Shown here one piece after another: positions 1-5,106 of a stretch of 6,425 nucleotides of DNA. The translations under genes and the position numbers were made by a program. Numbering within the stretch: position 1 is the first letter of the stretch; each line of letters begins with the position of its first letter. Source of the stretch: an uncultured Lachnospiraceae bacterium (GTDB taxonomy: Bacteria > Bacillota > Clostridia > Lachnospirales > Lachnospiraceae); assembly GCA_945836355.1 (NCBI GenBank), contig CAMALD010000081.1, positions 1 through 6,425 of the forward strand, read 5' to 3'. The notes beneath the pieces are model-generated. The model saw only the letters and a program-made list of their open reading frames with translations, was not told the origin of the DNA and made no database searches.

Positions 1-277
1 GTCCGCCCAGGGTCGGCAGTACGCTGTCCGGTTTTTCCTTCAGGATAATCTGCTTTACCACCTCCGGCGTCAGCGGTTCAATATAAACCATATCCGCAAT
101 TTCCTTATCGGTCATGATGGTTGCAGGGTTCGAGTTTACCAGCACCACGGTCATACCCTCTTCCTTGAGCGAGCGGCATGCCTGCGTTCCTGCATAGTCA
201 AATTCCGCTGCCTGTCCGATGACAATCGGGCCGGAGCCGATTACCAATACTTTTTTGATTTCACTGTTCTTCGGCAT
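1..277 (-). CDS. carB: Carbamoyl phosphate synthase large subunit, N-terminal part (partial)
   Basis: Only the first 92 codons are present; the gene continues past the left edge. CarB is the synthetase subunit: in the cytoplasm it uses two ATP, bicarbonate and ammonia channelled from CarA to make carbamoyl phosphate for pyrimidines and arginine. The visible residues start [20 protein letters not shown] and continue with [14 protein letters not shown], the nucleotide-proximal loop typical of CarB, then [12 protein letters not shown] and [10 protein letters not shown], ending in VLPTLGG. These match the family N-terminus closely. The start is secure: the ATG (275-277) overlaps the carA TAA stop by one base (TAATG), and a GGAGGTGA ribosome binding site lies 7 bases upstream inside carA. 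This implies translational coupling and equal production of the two subunits. The ATP-grasp domains are outside the window, so completeness cannot be judged. Confidence 0.97.
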   Translation of the reverse strand, partial: MPKNSEIKKVLVIGSGPIVIGQAAEFDYAGTQACRSLKEEGMTVVLVNSNPATIMTDKEIADMVYIEPLTPEVVKQIILKEKPDSVLPTLGG

Positions 278-1539
278 TACGCATTCACCTCCATCATCTC
301 GATAAACTCATCAAACAAAAACTCGGTATCCTGCGGACCGGAGCACGCCTCCGGGTGGAACTGCACGGTAAAAATGTTCTTGTTTTTATAGCGCAGACCT
401 TCCACGGACTTATCGTTTGCATTGATAAAGCTAATCTCCGCCACATTCGGGTCGATGCTCTCCGGGATAACCACATATCCGTGATTCTGCGAGGACAGAT
501 ACACTCTTTTGCTCTTTACATCCTTCACCGGGTGATTCGCGCCGCGGTGTCCGTACTTCATCTTTGTTGTCTTAAAGCCGTTTGCAAGCGCCATGAGCTG
601 ATGACCGAGGCAGATTGCAAAAATCGGTATATTGCTGTCGTAAAGCTTCTTTACCTCTTTGATAATATCCACGCATTCCGCCGGATCACCCGGGCCGTTT
701 GAAAGCATGATGCCGTCATATCCCTCCGCCAGAATTTCCTTGGCCTTTGTGTCTGCCGGATATACCGTAACCTCACAGCCGTGCTTCTGCAGGCAGTGCT
801 CCATGTTTTTCTTGGTACCGAAATCCATCATCGCAACGCGGTAATGCTTGCGCGCTTTGGTTTTGTCCGCAGCCACCTCGTTCAGCTTGACAATTCCCGC
901 AGTCCCCTGCACCGAATACATGGCAATCTCACCGAGACACACTCCGGCTGCCTTTGCATTCCCGATTGCCTCCCGCATCTTCGGACTTGCCATATAGGTC
1001 ATGCGGGCTTCCTCATAATTGGTCGGGACAAAATCCTCCACCGGTGTGGTGTACTTCTCCCTGCAGCTTACCCTGGCTACCACACCGCTCACGCGGTACT
1101 CCTTCATACGGTCAATGACCCCGGCAAGGTCGGTATATTCCCTGGTAGTAATCATGCCGTTCATCGTTCCGCTCTCACGCAAAATCTTCGTCAGCGCTCT
1201 GGTGTCAATGCCCTCGATTCCAGGAATTCCGTTTCTCTTCAAAAACGAATCCAGACTCTCCTGCGAACGGAAATTGCTCGGCACTCTTGACTTTTCTCTC
1301 ACAATAAACGCATCCGGCCACGGCTGCTTTGACTCCATGTCCGAAGAACATATTCCGTAATTGCCAATCAGCGGATAGGTCATTACCACAGCCTGTCCTG
1401 CATAAGACGGATCGGTCAGAATCTCCAAATATCCTGTCATCGAAGTGTTGAAAACAATTTCACTGACCACCTCTTTTTCAGCACCGATCGCGGTACCCGT
1501 AAATACATGACCATCTTCCAGTATCAGATATGCTTTCAT
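277..1539 (-). CDS. carA: Carbamoyl phosphate synthase small subunit (glutaminase)
   Basis: CarA hydrolyses glutamine and passes ammonia to CarB for carbamoyl phosphate synthesis, the entry to pyrimidine and arginine biosynthesis. Residues 1-160 are the CarA-specific N-terminal domain ([49 protein letters not shown]). Residues 234-417 are a class I glutamine amidotransferase: SNGPGDP at 280-286, nucleophile Cys310 in AICLGHQ, and His395 and Glu397 in FHPEA. All catalytic residues are present. At 420 residues it is longer than the about 380 usual for the family; the excess lies in the linker between the domains (about residues 164-232), which carries an extra alanine- and methionine-containing segment. 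The ATG is preceded by GGGAGG with a 6-base spacer. carB follows directly with a one-base overlap. The leader upstream contains possible attenuator hairpins (separate entry). Function is certain from sequence; the role of the linker is unknown. Confidence 0.98.
   Translation of the reverse strand: MKAYLILEDGHVFTGTAIGAEKEVVSEIVFNTSMTGYLEILTDPSYAGQAVVMTYPLIGNYGICSSDMESKQPWPDAFIVREKSRVPSNFRSQESLDSFLKRNGIPGIEGIDTRALTKILRESGTMNGMITTREYTDLAGVIDRMKEYRVSGVVARVSCREKYTTPVEDFVPTNYEEARMTYMASPKMREAIGNAKAAGVCLGEIAMYSVQGTAGIVKLNEVAADKTKARKHYRVAMMDFGTKKNMEHCLQKHGCEVTVYPADTKAKEILAEGYDGIMLSNGPGDPAECVDIIKEVKKLYDSNIPIFAICLGHQLMALANGFKTTKMKYGHRGANHPVKDVKSKRVYLSSQNHGYVVIPESIDPNVAEISFINANDKSVEGLRYKNKNIFTVQFHPEACSGPQDTEFLFDEFIEMMEVNA
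285..292 (-). promoter_or_regulatory. Ribosome binding site of carB, inside the carA 3' end
   Basis: On the minus strand GGAGGTGA is encoded by the last codons of carA (Met-Glu-Val-Asn-Ala region) and is separated by 7 bases from the carB ATG. It is close to a full anti-16S match. It fixes the carB start and explains how carB is translated in a one-base stop/start overlap with carA. Confidence 0.85.
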
Positions 1540-1616
1540 CCCTTGCCTCCCTCTGTTTTCTGCCCGCGTTCCCCGTTTTTGCTTTCTTATTTTCCAAAAA
1601 ATTCCATATTGGATTT

Positions 1617-1712
1617 AAAAAAAAGAAGACCTACAGCCTCACAAGAAAGAGCCGAACGCACTCCTTAAGGTCATACATCTTCTACGAGGCTGGTTATTTT
1701 GAAAAACACCAG
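1617..1712 (-). promoter_or_regulatory. Candidate attenuator in the carA leader (competing hairpins before a T run)
   Basis: Read on the minus strand, three pairings compete. The first is CTGGT (1708-1712) with ACCAG (1690-1694). The second is CAGCCTC (1686-1692) with GAGGCTG (1634-1640), which shares bases with the first. The third is GACCT (1668-1672) with AGGTC (1628-1632), which crosses the second and is followed after three bases by eight T (1624 down to 1617). An inner hairpin AAGGAG (1661-1666) with CTCTTT (1646-1651, one G-T pair) fits inside the third. This order looks like anti-antiterminator, antiterminator and terminator, as in known pyrimidine-gene attenuators. The terminator stem has only 5 base pairs, so the call is tentative. 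A segment ending in GTGAGGCT loosely resembles the PyrR-binding loop, with mismatches and in a non-canonical position. No T-box or known riboswitch motif was seen. Confidence 0.3.
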
Positions 1713-1761
1713 GCGGTAATTTATACTCAAATTGTTAGAATGATACCACACCATTCGCCAA

Positions 1762-1790
1762 ATTACAAGCGCATATTTCATCAAATTCAA
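1762..1790 (-). promoter_or_regulatory. Candidate sigma-A promoter for carAB
   Basis: On the minus strand TTGAAT (1785-1790, 4 of 6 to TTGACA) and TGTAAT (1762-1767, 5 of 6 to TATAAT) are separated by exactly 17 bases. It would give a transcript leader of a little over 200 bases before carA, enough for the hairpins described there. The AT-rich sequence at 1787-1800 covering the -35 partly matches an ARG box (TGCAT...TTTGA against TGAAT...ATTCA), which is only suggestive of ArgR control. An alternative -10, TATAAA at 1720-1725, has no good -35. Confidence 0.35.
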
Positions 1791-1921
1791 AATTTATGCA
1801 ATTTACACAAAGCAAGTACACATCTGCCTCGCGAGTTTTCGTACTTTTGTAAGCGCCGCCCTCCCCCCGCGCACAGGACGCCGGAAAACAGAAATTCTAT
1901 GTCTGTAATCTCTGTGTACTG

Positions 1922-1929
1922 CATATAAT
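1922..1929 (+). promoter_or_regulatory. Candidate -10 element for the sleC-like gene
   Basis: CATATAAT at 1922-1929 contains a perfect TATAAT and also differs by one base from the sporulation sigma-E -10 consensus CATACAAT. No convincing -35 of either type is visible at the expected distance (1901-1908 reads GTCTGTAA). A second TATAAT at 1950-1955 lies between the ribosome binding site and the ATG, so it cannot serve this gene. Which sigma factor is used cannot be decided from sequence. Confidence 0.3.
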
Positions 1930-1957
1930 GAAGCGAACAAAATATGAGGTATAATGA

Positions 1958-3391
1958 ATGAAAAGAACACCTTTTCTTTTAACGCCGAACCTGCCGCCGG
2001 ATAACGGGAAAAATTTTACTGCCCAGCAGGAAAATGCCTCCGCGGGCGGCACAGAGCAAAGAAGCGGCGAAAATAATGCTGCCGCAACGACAAACGAGGC
2101 TCCCCGCAATATCAACGATGCAGATGATACCGCAGATGTGCAAGCTCCGGACACCGGAACCGCATATACCGGAGGCCTGCGATTTTCTGTCACCTCGGCA
2201 GCCGGCAACCATCCGGTTCCGAACGCTACCATAGTAATCACTTATGTCGGTGAGCCGACACAGATTTTTAACACCCTCCAAACCAACGCCACGGGATTGA
2301 CGGATGTGATTCAATTGCCTTCCCCGCCACTTTCATACAGTCTGGAGCCTTCTGCCCTACAGCCGTACACGGAATACACCTTCCGCATTACCGCTGAAGG
2401 CTTCGAGCCGGTAGTCATCAGCGGCGCCGAAATTCTGCCGGACGTAACTGCCATCCAGAATGTCGCACTCGGCCCCGCCGCTTCCGCCCCAAATACTGCC
2501 GAGTTCTATGTAAGCGGGCCGCACACGCTGTACGGCGATTATCCGCCGAAAATCATCGAGCCGGAAACACAGCCGATTGAAGAAACCGGACAGATTGTGC
2601 TAAGCCGCGTGGTAATCCCGGAATATGTGGTCGTGCACGATGGTCCGCCATCCGATGCATCCGCAAAGAATTACTATGTACCTTACCGGGATTACATAAA
2701 AAATGTAGCCTCCAGCGAAATCTATGCCACCTGGCCGGAGGCTGCCATTTATGCAAACATCCTTGCCATCCAGTCCTTCACCCTGAACCGGGTTTACACC
2801 GAGTTCTACCGCAACAAGGGATATGATTTTACCATCACCTCATCGACGGCATATGACCACAAGTGGATTAACGAGCGAAACATCTTCGACACCATCAATG
2901 AGGCGGTGGACAGCATTTTTAACAATTATCTTTCCCGCCCGAACATCCGTCAGCCGATTCTCACCCAGTATTGTGACGGGCGGCGCGTTACCTGCCCGAA
3001 CCTGTTGTCCCAGTGGGGCTCCAAAGCGCTGGCTGATGAAGGCTATACCGCAATCCAGATTCTGCGTTACTATTACGGAAACTCCATCTACATCAACACC
3101 TCCGAGGAGATCTCTGGTATCCCTTCCTCCTATCCGGGTGAGCCGCTCACCATCGGTTCCACCGGCTCGAAGGTGCGCCAGATGCAGGAGCAGCTAAACG
3201 CCATTGCCGATGTGTATTACCCGATTCCGAACATCGCAGCCGACGGCATATTCGGCCAGCGGACGAGGGATGCCGTCATTGCCTTCCAAAAACAATTCTC
3301 ACTTCCGCAGACCGGCATCGTCGATTTTGCGACCTGGTACAAAATATCACAGATTTATGTGGCGATATCCAGAATCGCAGAGTATTCCTGA
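1958..3391 (+). CDS. sleC: SleC-like spore cortex-lytic enzyme (SpoIID/LytB-like domain plus peptidoglycan-binding domain)
   Basis: SleC-family enzymes are lytic transglycosylases of the spore cortex, made as inactive precursors in Clostridia and activated at germination by Csp proteases. Order of parts: residues 1-72, a hydrophilic stretch rich in Asn, Ala, Thr and Glu; about 73-172, a beta-rich domain of the carboxypeptidase-regulatory type (GLRFSVTSAAG, PVPNATIVI); 182-235, a conserved bridge (GPHTLYGDYPPKI, IPEYVVVHDG); about 240-380, the SpoIID/LytB-like catalytic domain (YRDYIKNVASSEIYATWPE, candidate catalytic Glu254, QYCDGRRVTCPN, SQWGSKALADEGY, YYYG); about 395-463, peptidoglycan-binding domain 1 (IGSTGSKVRQMQEQL, DGIFGQRTRDAVIAFQ). 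No signal peptide is visible, as expected for a sporulation protein packaged within the developing spore. The ATG follows GAGG with an 8-base spacer. The N-terminal extension seems longer than in the SleC proteins I remember. No csp gene is in the window. A SleC paralogue with another cell-wall role remains possible. Confidence 0.75.
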   Translation: MKRTPFLLTPNLPPDNGKNFTAQQENASAGGTEQRSGENNAAATTNEAPRNINDADDTADVQAPDTGTAYTGGLRFSVTSAAGNHPVPNATIVITYVGEPTQIFNTLQTNATGLTDVIQLPSPPLSYSLEPSALQPYTEYTFRITAEGFEPVVISGAEILPDVTAIQNVALGPAASAPNTAEFYVSGPHTLYGDYPPKIIEPETQPIEETGQIVLSRVVIPEYVVVHDGPPSDASAKNYYVPYRDYIKNVASSEIYATWPEAAIYANILAIQSFTLNRVYTEFYRNKGYDFTITSSTAYDHKWINERNIFDTINEAVDSIFNNYLSRPNIRQPILTQYCDGRRVTCPNLLSQWGSKALADEGYTAIQILRYYYGNSIYINTSEEISGIPSSYPGEPLTIGSTGSKVRQMQEQLNAIADVYYPIPNIAADGIFGQRTRDAVIAFQKQFSLPQTGIVDFATWYKISQIYVAISRIAEYS

Positions 3392-3430
3392 GAAACCACG
3401 GCTTACCCGTATTTCTTAGTGCCTCCCCGA

Positions 3431-3490
3431 ACCGTGGAAATGCGCATGAAGCTTGCCCGGCAAGGCGCGCATTTCGCGGTTCTATTTTCC
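3431..3490 (+). terminator. Terminator-like inverted repeat between convergent genes
   Basis: GAAATGCGC (3437-3445) pairs perfectly with GCGCATTTC (3467-3475). The stem extends outward through ACCG (3431-3434) with CGGT (3477-3480), and inward through CTTG (3452-3455) with CAAG (3461-3464). On the plus strand it is followed by TCTATTTTCC, a moderately T-rich tail, so it can end the sleC-like transcript. The minus-strand side has no T run, although the hairpin begins right after the mutY stop and may stop or stabilise that transcript too. A further pairing, CCACGG (3396-3401) with CCGTGG (3432-3437), could compete with the base of this stem. Confidence 0.6.
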
Positions 3491-4591
3491 GCTATTCTGC
3501 CTCATTTTCCGAATCGTCTCCCGGTACGCATCAAATGCCGCCGGCACGGAATACTCCTGCTCCAGCCGCTCCCACGTGACCGGAATACAATCCATGAAGG
3601 CCGCTTGTCCTTCCTTTGGCGCGGACAAGCGGGCATAAATGCCCTGCATCTCCCACTCAATGTGGGAAAAGATATGCTTTGCACTGCCAAGCACCGTCAT
3701 ACCATCCGAAGCCCAGCCGGACTCCCCGATGACCCGCCTTACCGTTTCCTCATCCTGTCTGCCCTCCAGAGCGGGAAATTCCCACATTCCGGCAAGCAGC
3801 CCCCTTTCCGGGCGCTTGCGCACCAGAAACCCCTGTGGCGTCTCAAATACCAGAATGGTCTTCTCTTCACGCCTCCTAGGCTTTTTTGATGCCTTTACCG
3901 GAAGCTCATTCTGGATATTTTGATGAAAAGCGGTGCACAAATCCGCCAGCGGGCATTCCCCGCAGCGCGGCTCCCCGTTTGGCAGGCATACCATTGCCCC
4001 CAGATCCATCAGCGCCTGATTAAATGCGCCCGGAAAAGCCTCCGGAATTATCGCCTCGATACGCTCCGTCAGGCGTTTTTTCACCTGCTCCGCCGCAATG
4101 TTTTCCCTGCTTCCCGTCAAGCGGGACATAACCCGCAGCACATTTCCGTCCACCGCTGCCGCTTTCCTTCCGTAGGCAATCGAGGAAACCGCCCCCGCAG
4201 TATATGCGCCGATGCCCGGCAGCTTTATCAATTCCTCCTTATTCCGCGGCAGCCTGCCCTGATACTGCTCCATCACGATAACTGCGGCTTTTTTCAGGTT
4301 TCTCGCCCGGCTGTAATAACCCAGACCCTCCCACAGCTTCAGCAGACGCTCCTCATCCACCTGTGCAAGTGCGGCGATATCCGGCAGTTCCCTAGTAAAG
4401 CGGGCGTAATATTCCTTTACTGCTTCCACTCTGGTCTGCTGCAGCATGATCTCCGAGATCCATACATGATACGGTGTCGGATCATCCCGCCAAGGCAGGC
4501 TGCGCGCATTCATTTCATACCAGTCAAGCAGCGGCGTGACCATTTTTTCTTCCATCGTCTCTTCCGTCTGTTCGTTCCTCCGGTCTGTCAC
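3482..4591 (-). CDS. mutY: A/G-specific adenine DNA glycosylase
   Basis: MutY removes adenine mispaired with 8-oxoguanine and so prevents G:C to T:A transversions. Residue numbers here count from an in-frame ATG at 4612, seven codons before the start I prefer. The helix-hairpin-helix glycosylase core holds catalytic Glu54 in SEIMLQQT, the hairpin LPGIGAYTAGA (131-141) and catalytic Asp155 in VDGN. Four cysteines (209, 217, 220, 226) bind the 4Fe-4S cluster. Residues about 250-370 form the C-terminal Nudix-like domain that recognises 8-oxoguanine, with the FSH motif at 315-317. I chose GTG at 4589-4591 because AAAGGAG lies 6 bases upstream of it. The ATG at 4612 has no ribosome binding site and would sit only a few bases from the predicted transcript start. 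This gives a 369-residue protein, normal for MutY. The first cysteine spacing is seven residues rather than the six I recall in E. coli. Monocistronic, with a convergent neighbour downstream. Confidence 0.96.
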   Translation of the reverse strand: MTDRRNEQTEETMEEKMVTPLLDWYEMNARSLPWRDDPTPYHVWISEIMLQQTRVEAVKEYYARFTRELPDIAALAQVDEERLLKLWEGLGYYSRARNLKKAAVIVMEQYQGRLPRNKEELIKLPGIGAYTAGAVSSIAYGRKAAAVDGNVLRVMSRLTGSRENIAAEQVKKRLTERIEAIIPEAFPGAFNQALMDLGAMVCLPNGEPRCGECPLADLCTAFHQNIQNELPVKASKKPRRREEKTILVFETPQGFLVRKRPERGLLAGMWEFPALEGRQDEETVRRVIGESGWASDGMTVLGSAKHIFSHIEWEMQGIYARLSAPKEGQAAFMDCIPVTWERLEQEYSVPAAFDAYRETIRKMRQNSGK

Positions 4592-4597
4592 GGGTTT

Positions 4598-4604
4598 CTC
4601 CTTT
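4598..4604 (-). promoter_or_regulatory. Ribosome binding site deciding the mutY GTG start
   Basis: On the minus strand AAAGGAG is followed by AAACCC and then GTG at 4591. It lies inside the open frame that begins at the ATG of 4612, so that ATG is unlikely to be the true start. Alternative in-frame ATGs further in (codons 20 and 24 of the long frame) have weaker or badly spaced purine runs. Confidence 0.75.
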
Positions 4605-4625
4605 CTTAACATTCGCAGTAACCAC

Positions 4626-4653
4626 AGTATATCATTTTTTATGAAAATATCAA
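4626..4653 (-). promoter_or_regulatory. Sigma-A promoter of mutY
   Basis: On the minus strand TTGATA (4648-4653, 5 of 6) and TATACT (4626-4631, 5 of 6) are separated by 16 bases. Transcription would start near 4619, giving a short leader of about 28 bases before the GTG start. This is the best promoter match in the window. Confidence 0.65.
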
Positions 4654-4660
4654 GAAATAC

Positions 4661-4688
4661 TTGCTATTTCAGGGCTTTGTGGTATATT
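4661..4688 (+). promoter_or_regulatory. Candidate promoter for the 95-residue protein gene
   Basis: TTGCTA (4661-4666, 4 of 6) and TATATT (4683-4688, 5 of 6) are 16 bases apart on the plus strand, back to back with the mutY promoter. An imperfect inverted repeat, TTTGT (4687-4691) with ACAAA (4696-4700), overlaps the expected transcript start and might be an operator, but AT-rich DNA makes such matches easily. The leader to the ATG would be about 70 bases. Confidence 0.35.
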
Positions 4689-4764
4689 TGTTTATACAAA
4701 ATATTGTTTTGGCATCGGGAATGAAAACCGATTACTCTGCACTTATCATGGGAGGTTAAAATAT

Positions 4765-5052
4765 ATGGATGAGAAAGACGAAAGGAAAGAGACGGACGTT
4801 GAAAAGCATTACACCCCGATTCTCCCTTACGACAGCACGCTTCACGAGGATTTCAGCATGTATGACCGGCCGGTCTATACCCGTGATCTCTCCTTATTTG
4901 ACAATAACGAGCGCATGATGAACCGCGGCAACGTGATTCATTTCTTTGAATGCAAAAAAGTCGCCCCGCGCAAGGTCGGGGGCGACATCATTGACGCCGA
5001 GATTTCCGAAGAGAAAGAGAGTCCTCTTTCATCCGTTCCTTCCGAGGAATAA
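4765..5052 (+). CDS. Unrecognised 95-residue hydrophilic protein
   Basis: I do not recognise this protein. It is probably real: it has its own GGGAGG ribosome binding site (4750-4755, 9 bases before the ATG), a candidate promoter and a T-run terminator directly after the stop, and no longer frame competes with it. It is predicted cytoplasmic, with no signal peptide or membrane segment. Residues 1-15 are strongly charged (MDEKDERKETDVEKH). Residues 16-65 are richer in aromatic and hydrophobic residues (YTPILPYDS, FSMYDRPVYTRDLSLF, VIHFFECKK) and may be the functional core. The tail (about 76-95) is acidic and rich in Glu and Ser. There is a single cysteine, Cys63, so no metal-binding cluster is apparent. 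It is divergent from mutY and faces the membrane protein gene, so context gives no clear function. Confidence 0.75.
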   Translation: MDEKDERKETDVEKHYTPILPYDSTLHEDFSMYDRPVYTRDLSLFDNNERMMNRGNVIHFFECKKVAPRKVGGDIIDAEISEEKESPLSSVPSEE

Positions 5053-5106
5053 TCCCTCAAGGTTATAGAAAATGCGGATGCTCTCCCGGTCCGGGGTTAT
5101 TTTTTT
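5048..5106 (+). terminator. Rho-independent terminator after the 95-residue protein gene
   Basis: AATAATCCC (5048-5056) can pair with GGGGTTATT (5093-5101), with one T-G pair. Within the loop CGGAT (5075-5079) pairs with GTCCG (5089-5093), competing for one base. Seven T follow (5100-5106). The T run overlaps the stop codon of the convergent gene, whose TAA occupies 5105-5107 on the other strand. The minus-strand reading has no comparable T run, so it mainly serves the plus-strand gene. Confidence 0.55.

Larger units (their letters stand above)
1540..1957. other. Divergent intergenic region between carA and the sleC-like gene
   Basis: These 418 bases separate two divergently transcribed genes. 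The carA side (about 1540-1790) holds a candidate promoter, a leader of over 200 bases with competing inverted repeats, a run of eight T on the minus strand (1617-1624) and the carA ribosome binding site GGGAGG (1546-1551). The other side (about 1900-1957) has a TATAAT box and the ribosome binding site GAGG of the sleC-like gene. The middle (about 1791-1900) shows nothing I can name beyond AT-rich stretches and a GC-rich patch near 1851-1885. A 132-codon plus-strand frame crosses the region but lacks a ribosome binding site and resembles nothing known to me, so I do not call it a gene. Confidence 0.7.

Noticed and set aside
781..1290. A 169-codon plus-strand frame opposite carA.
   Set aside because: It is antisense to carA, has no ribosome binding site and its composition is that of a shadow frame.
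1603..1613. A small hairpin TCCA/TGGA followed by ATTTTTT between the carA leader T run and the carA ribosome binding site.
   Set aside because: Four base pairs with a three-base loop are too weak for an intrinsic terminator; expected by chance in AT-rich DNA.
1540..1790. A T-box or a classical PyrR-binding leader upstream of carA.
   Set aside because: No T-box AGGGTGGNACCGCG-like segment is present. The only PyrR-like segment (ending GTGAGGCT) has mismatches and lies next to the terminator rather than in an upstream anti-antiterminator.
1828..1835. The perfect 8-base palindrome CTCGCGAG in the intergenic region.
   Set aside because: Too short to mean anything alone, and not placed at a promoter I can identify.
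1530..1928. A 132-codon plus-strand frame filling most of the carA/sleC-like intergenic region, with a hydrophobic, signal-like N-terminus.
   Set aside because: There is no ribosome binding site before its ATG, which lies antisense to the carA start. The hydrophobic start comes from T-rich sequence opposite the carA leader, and the rest is a Lys/His/Arg-rich mix typical of non-coding DNA.
3920..4609. A 229-codon plus-strand frame opposite mutY, and a 156-codon one at 3419-3889.
   Set aside because: Both are antisense to a clear mutY gene with all catalytic and metal-binding residues. Their products are rich in Arg, His, Gln and Pro, as expected for a shadow of a GC-rich gene.
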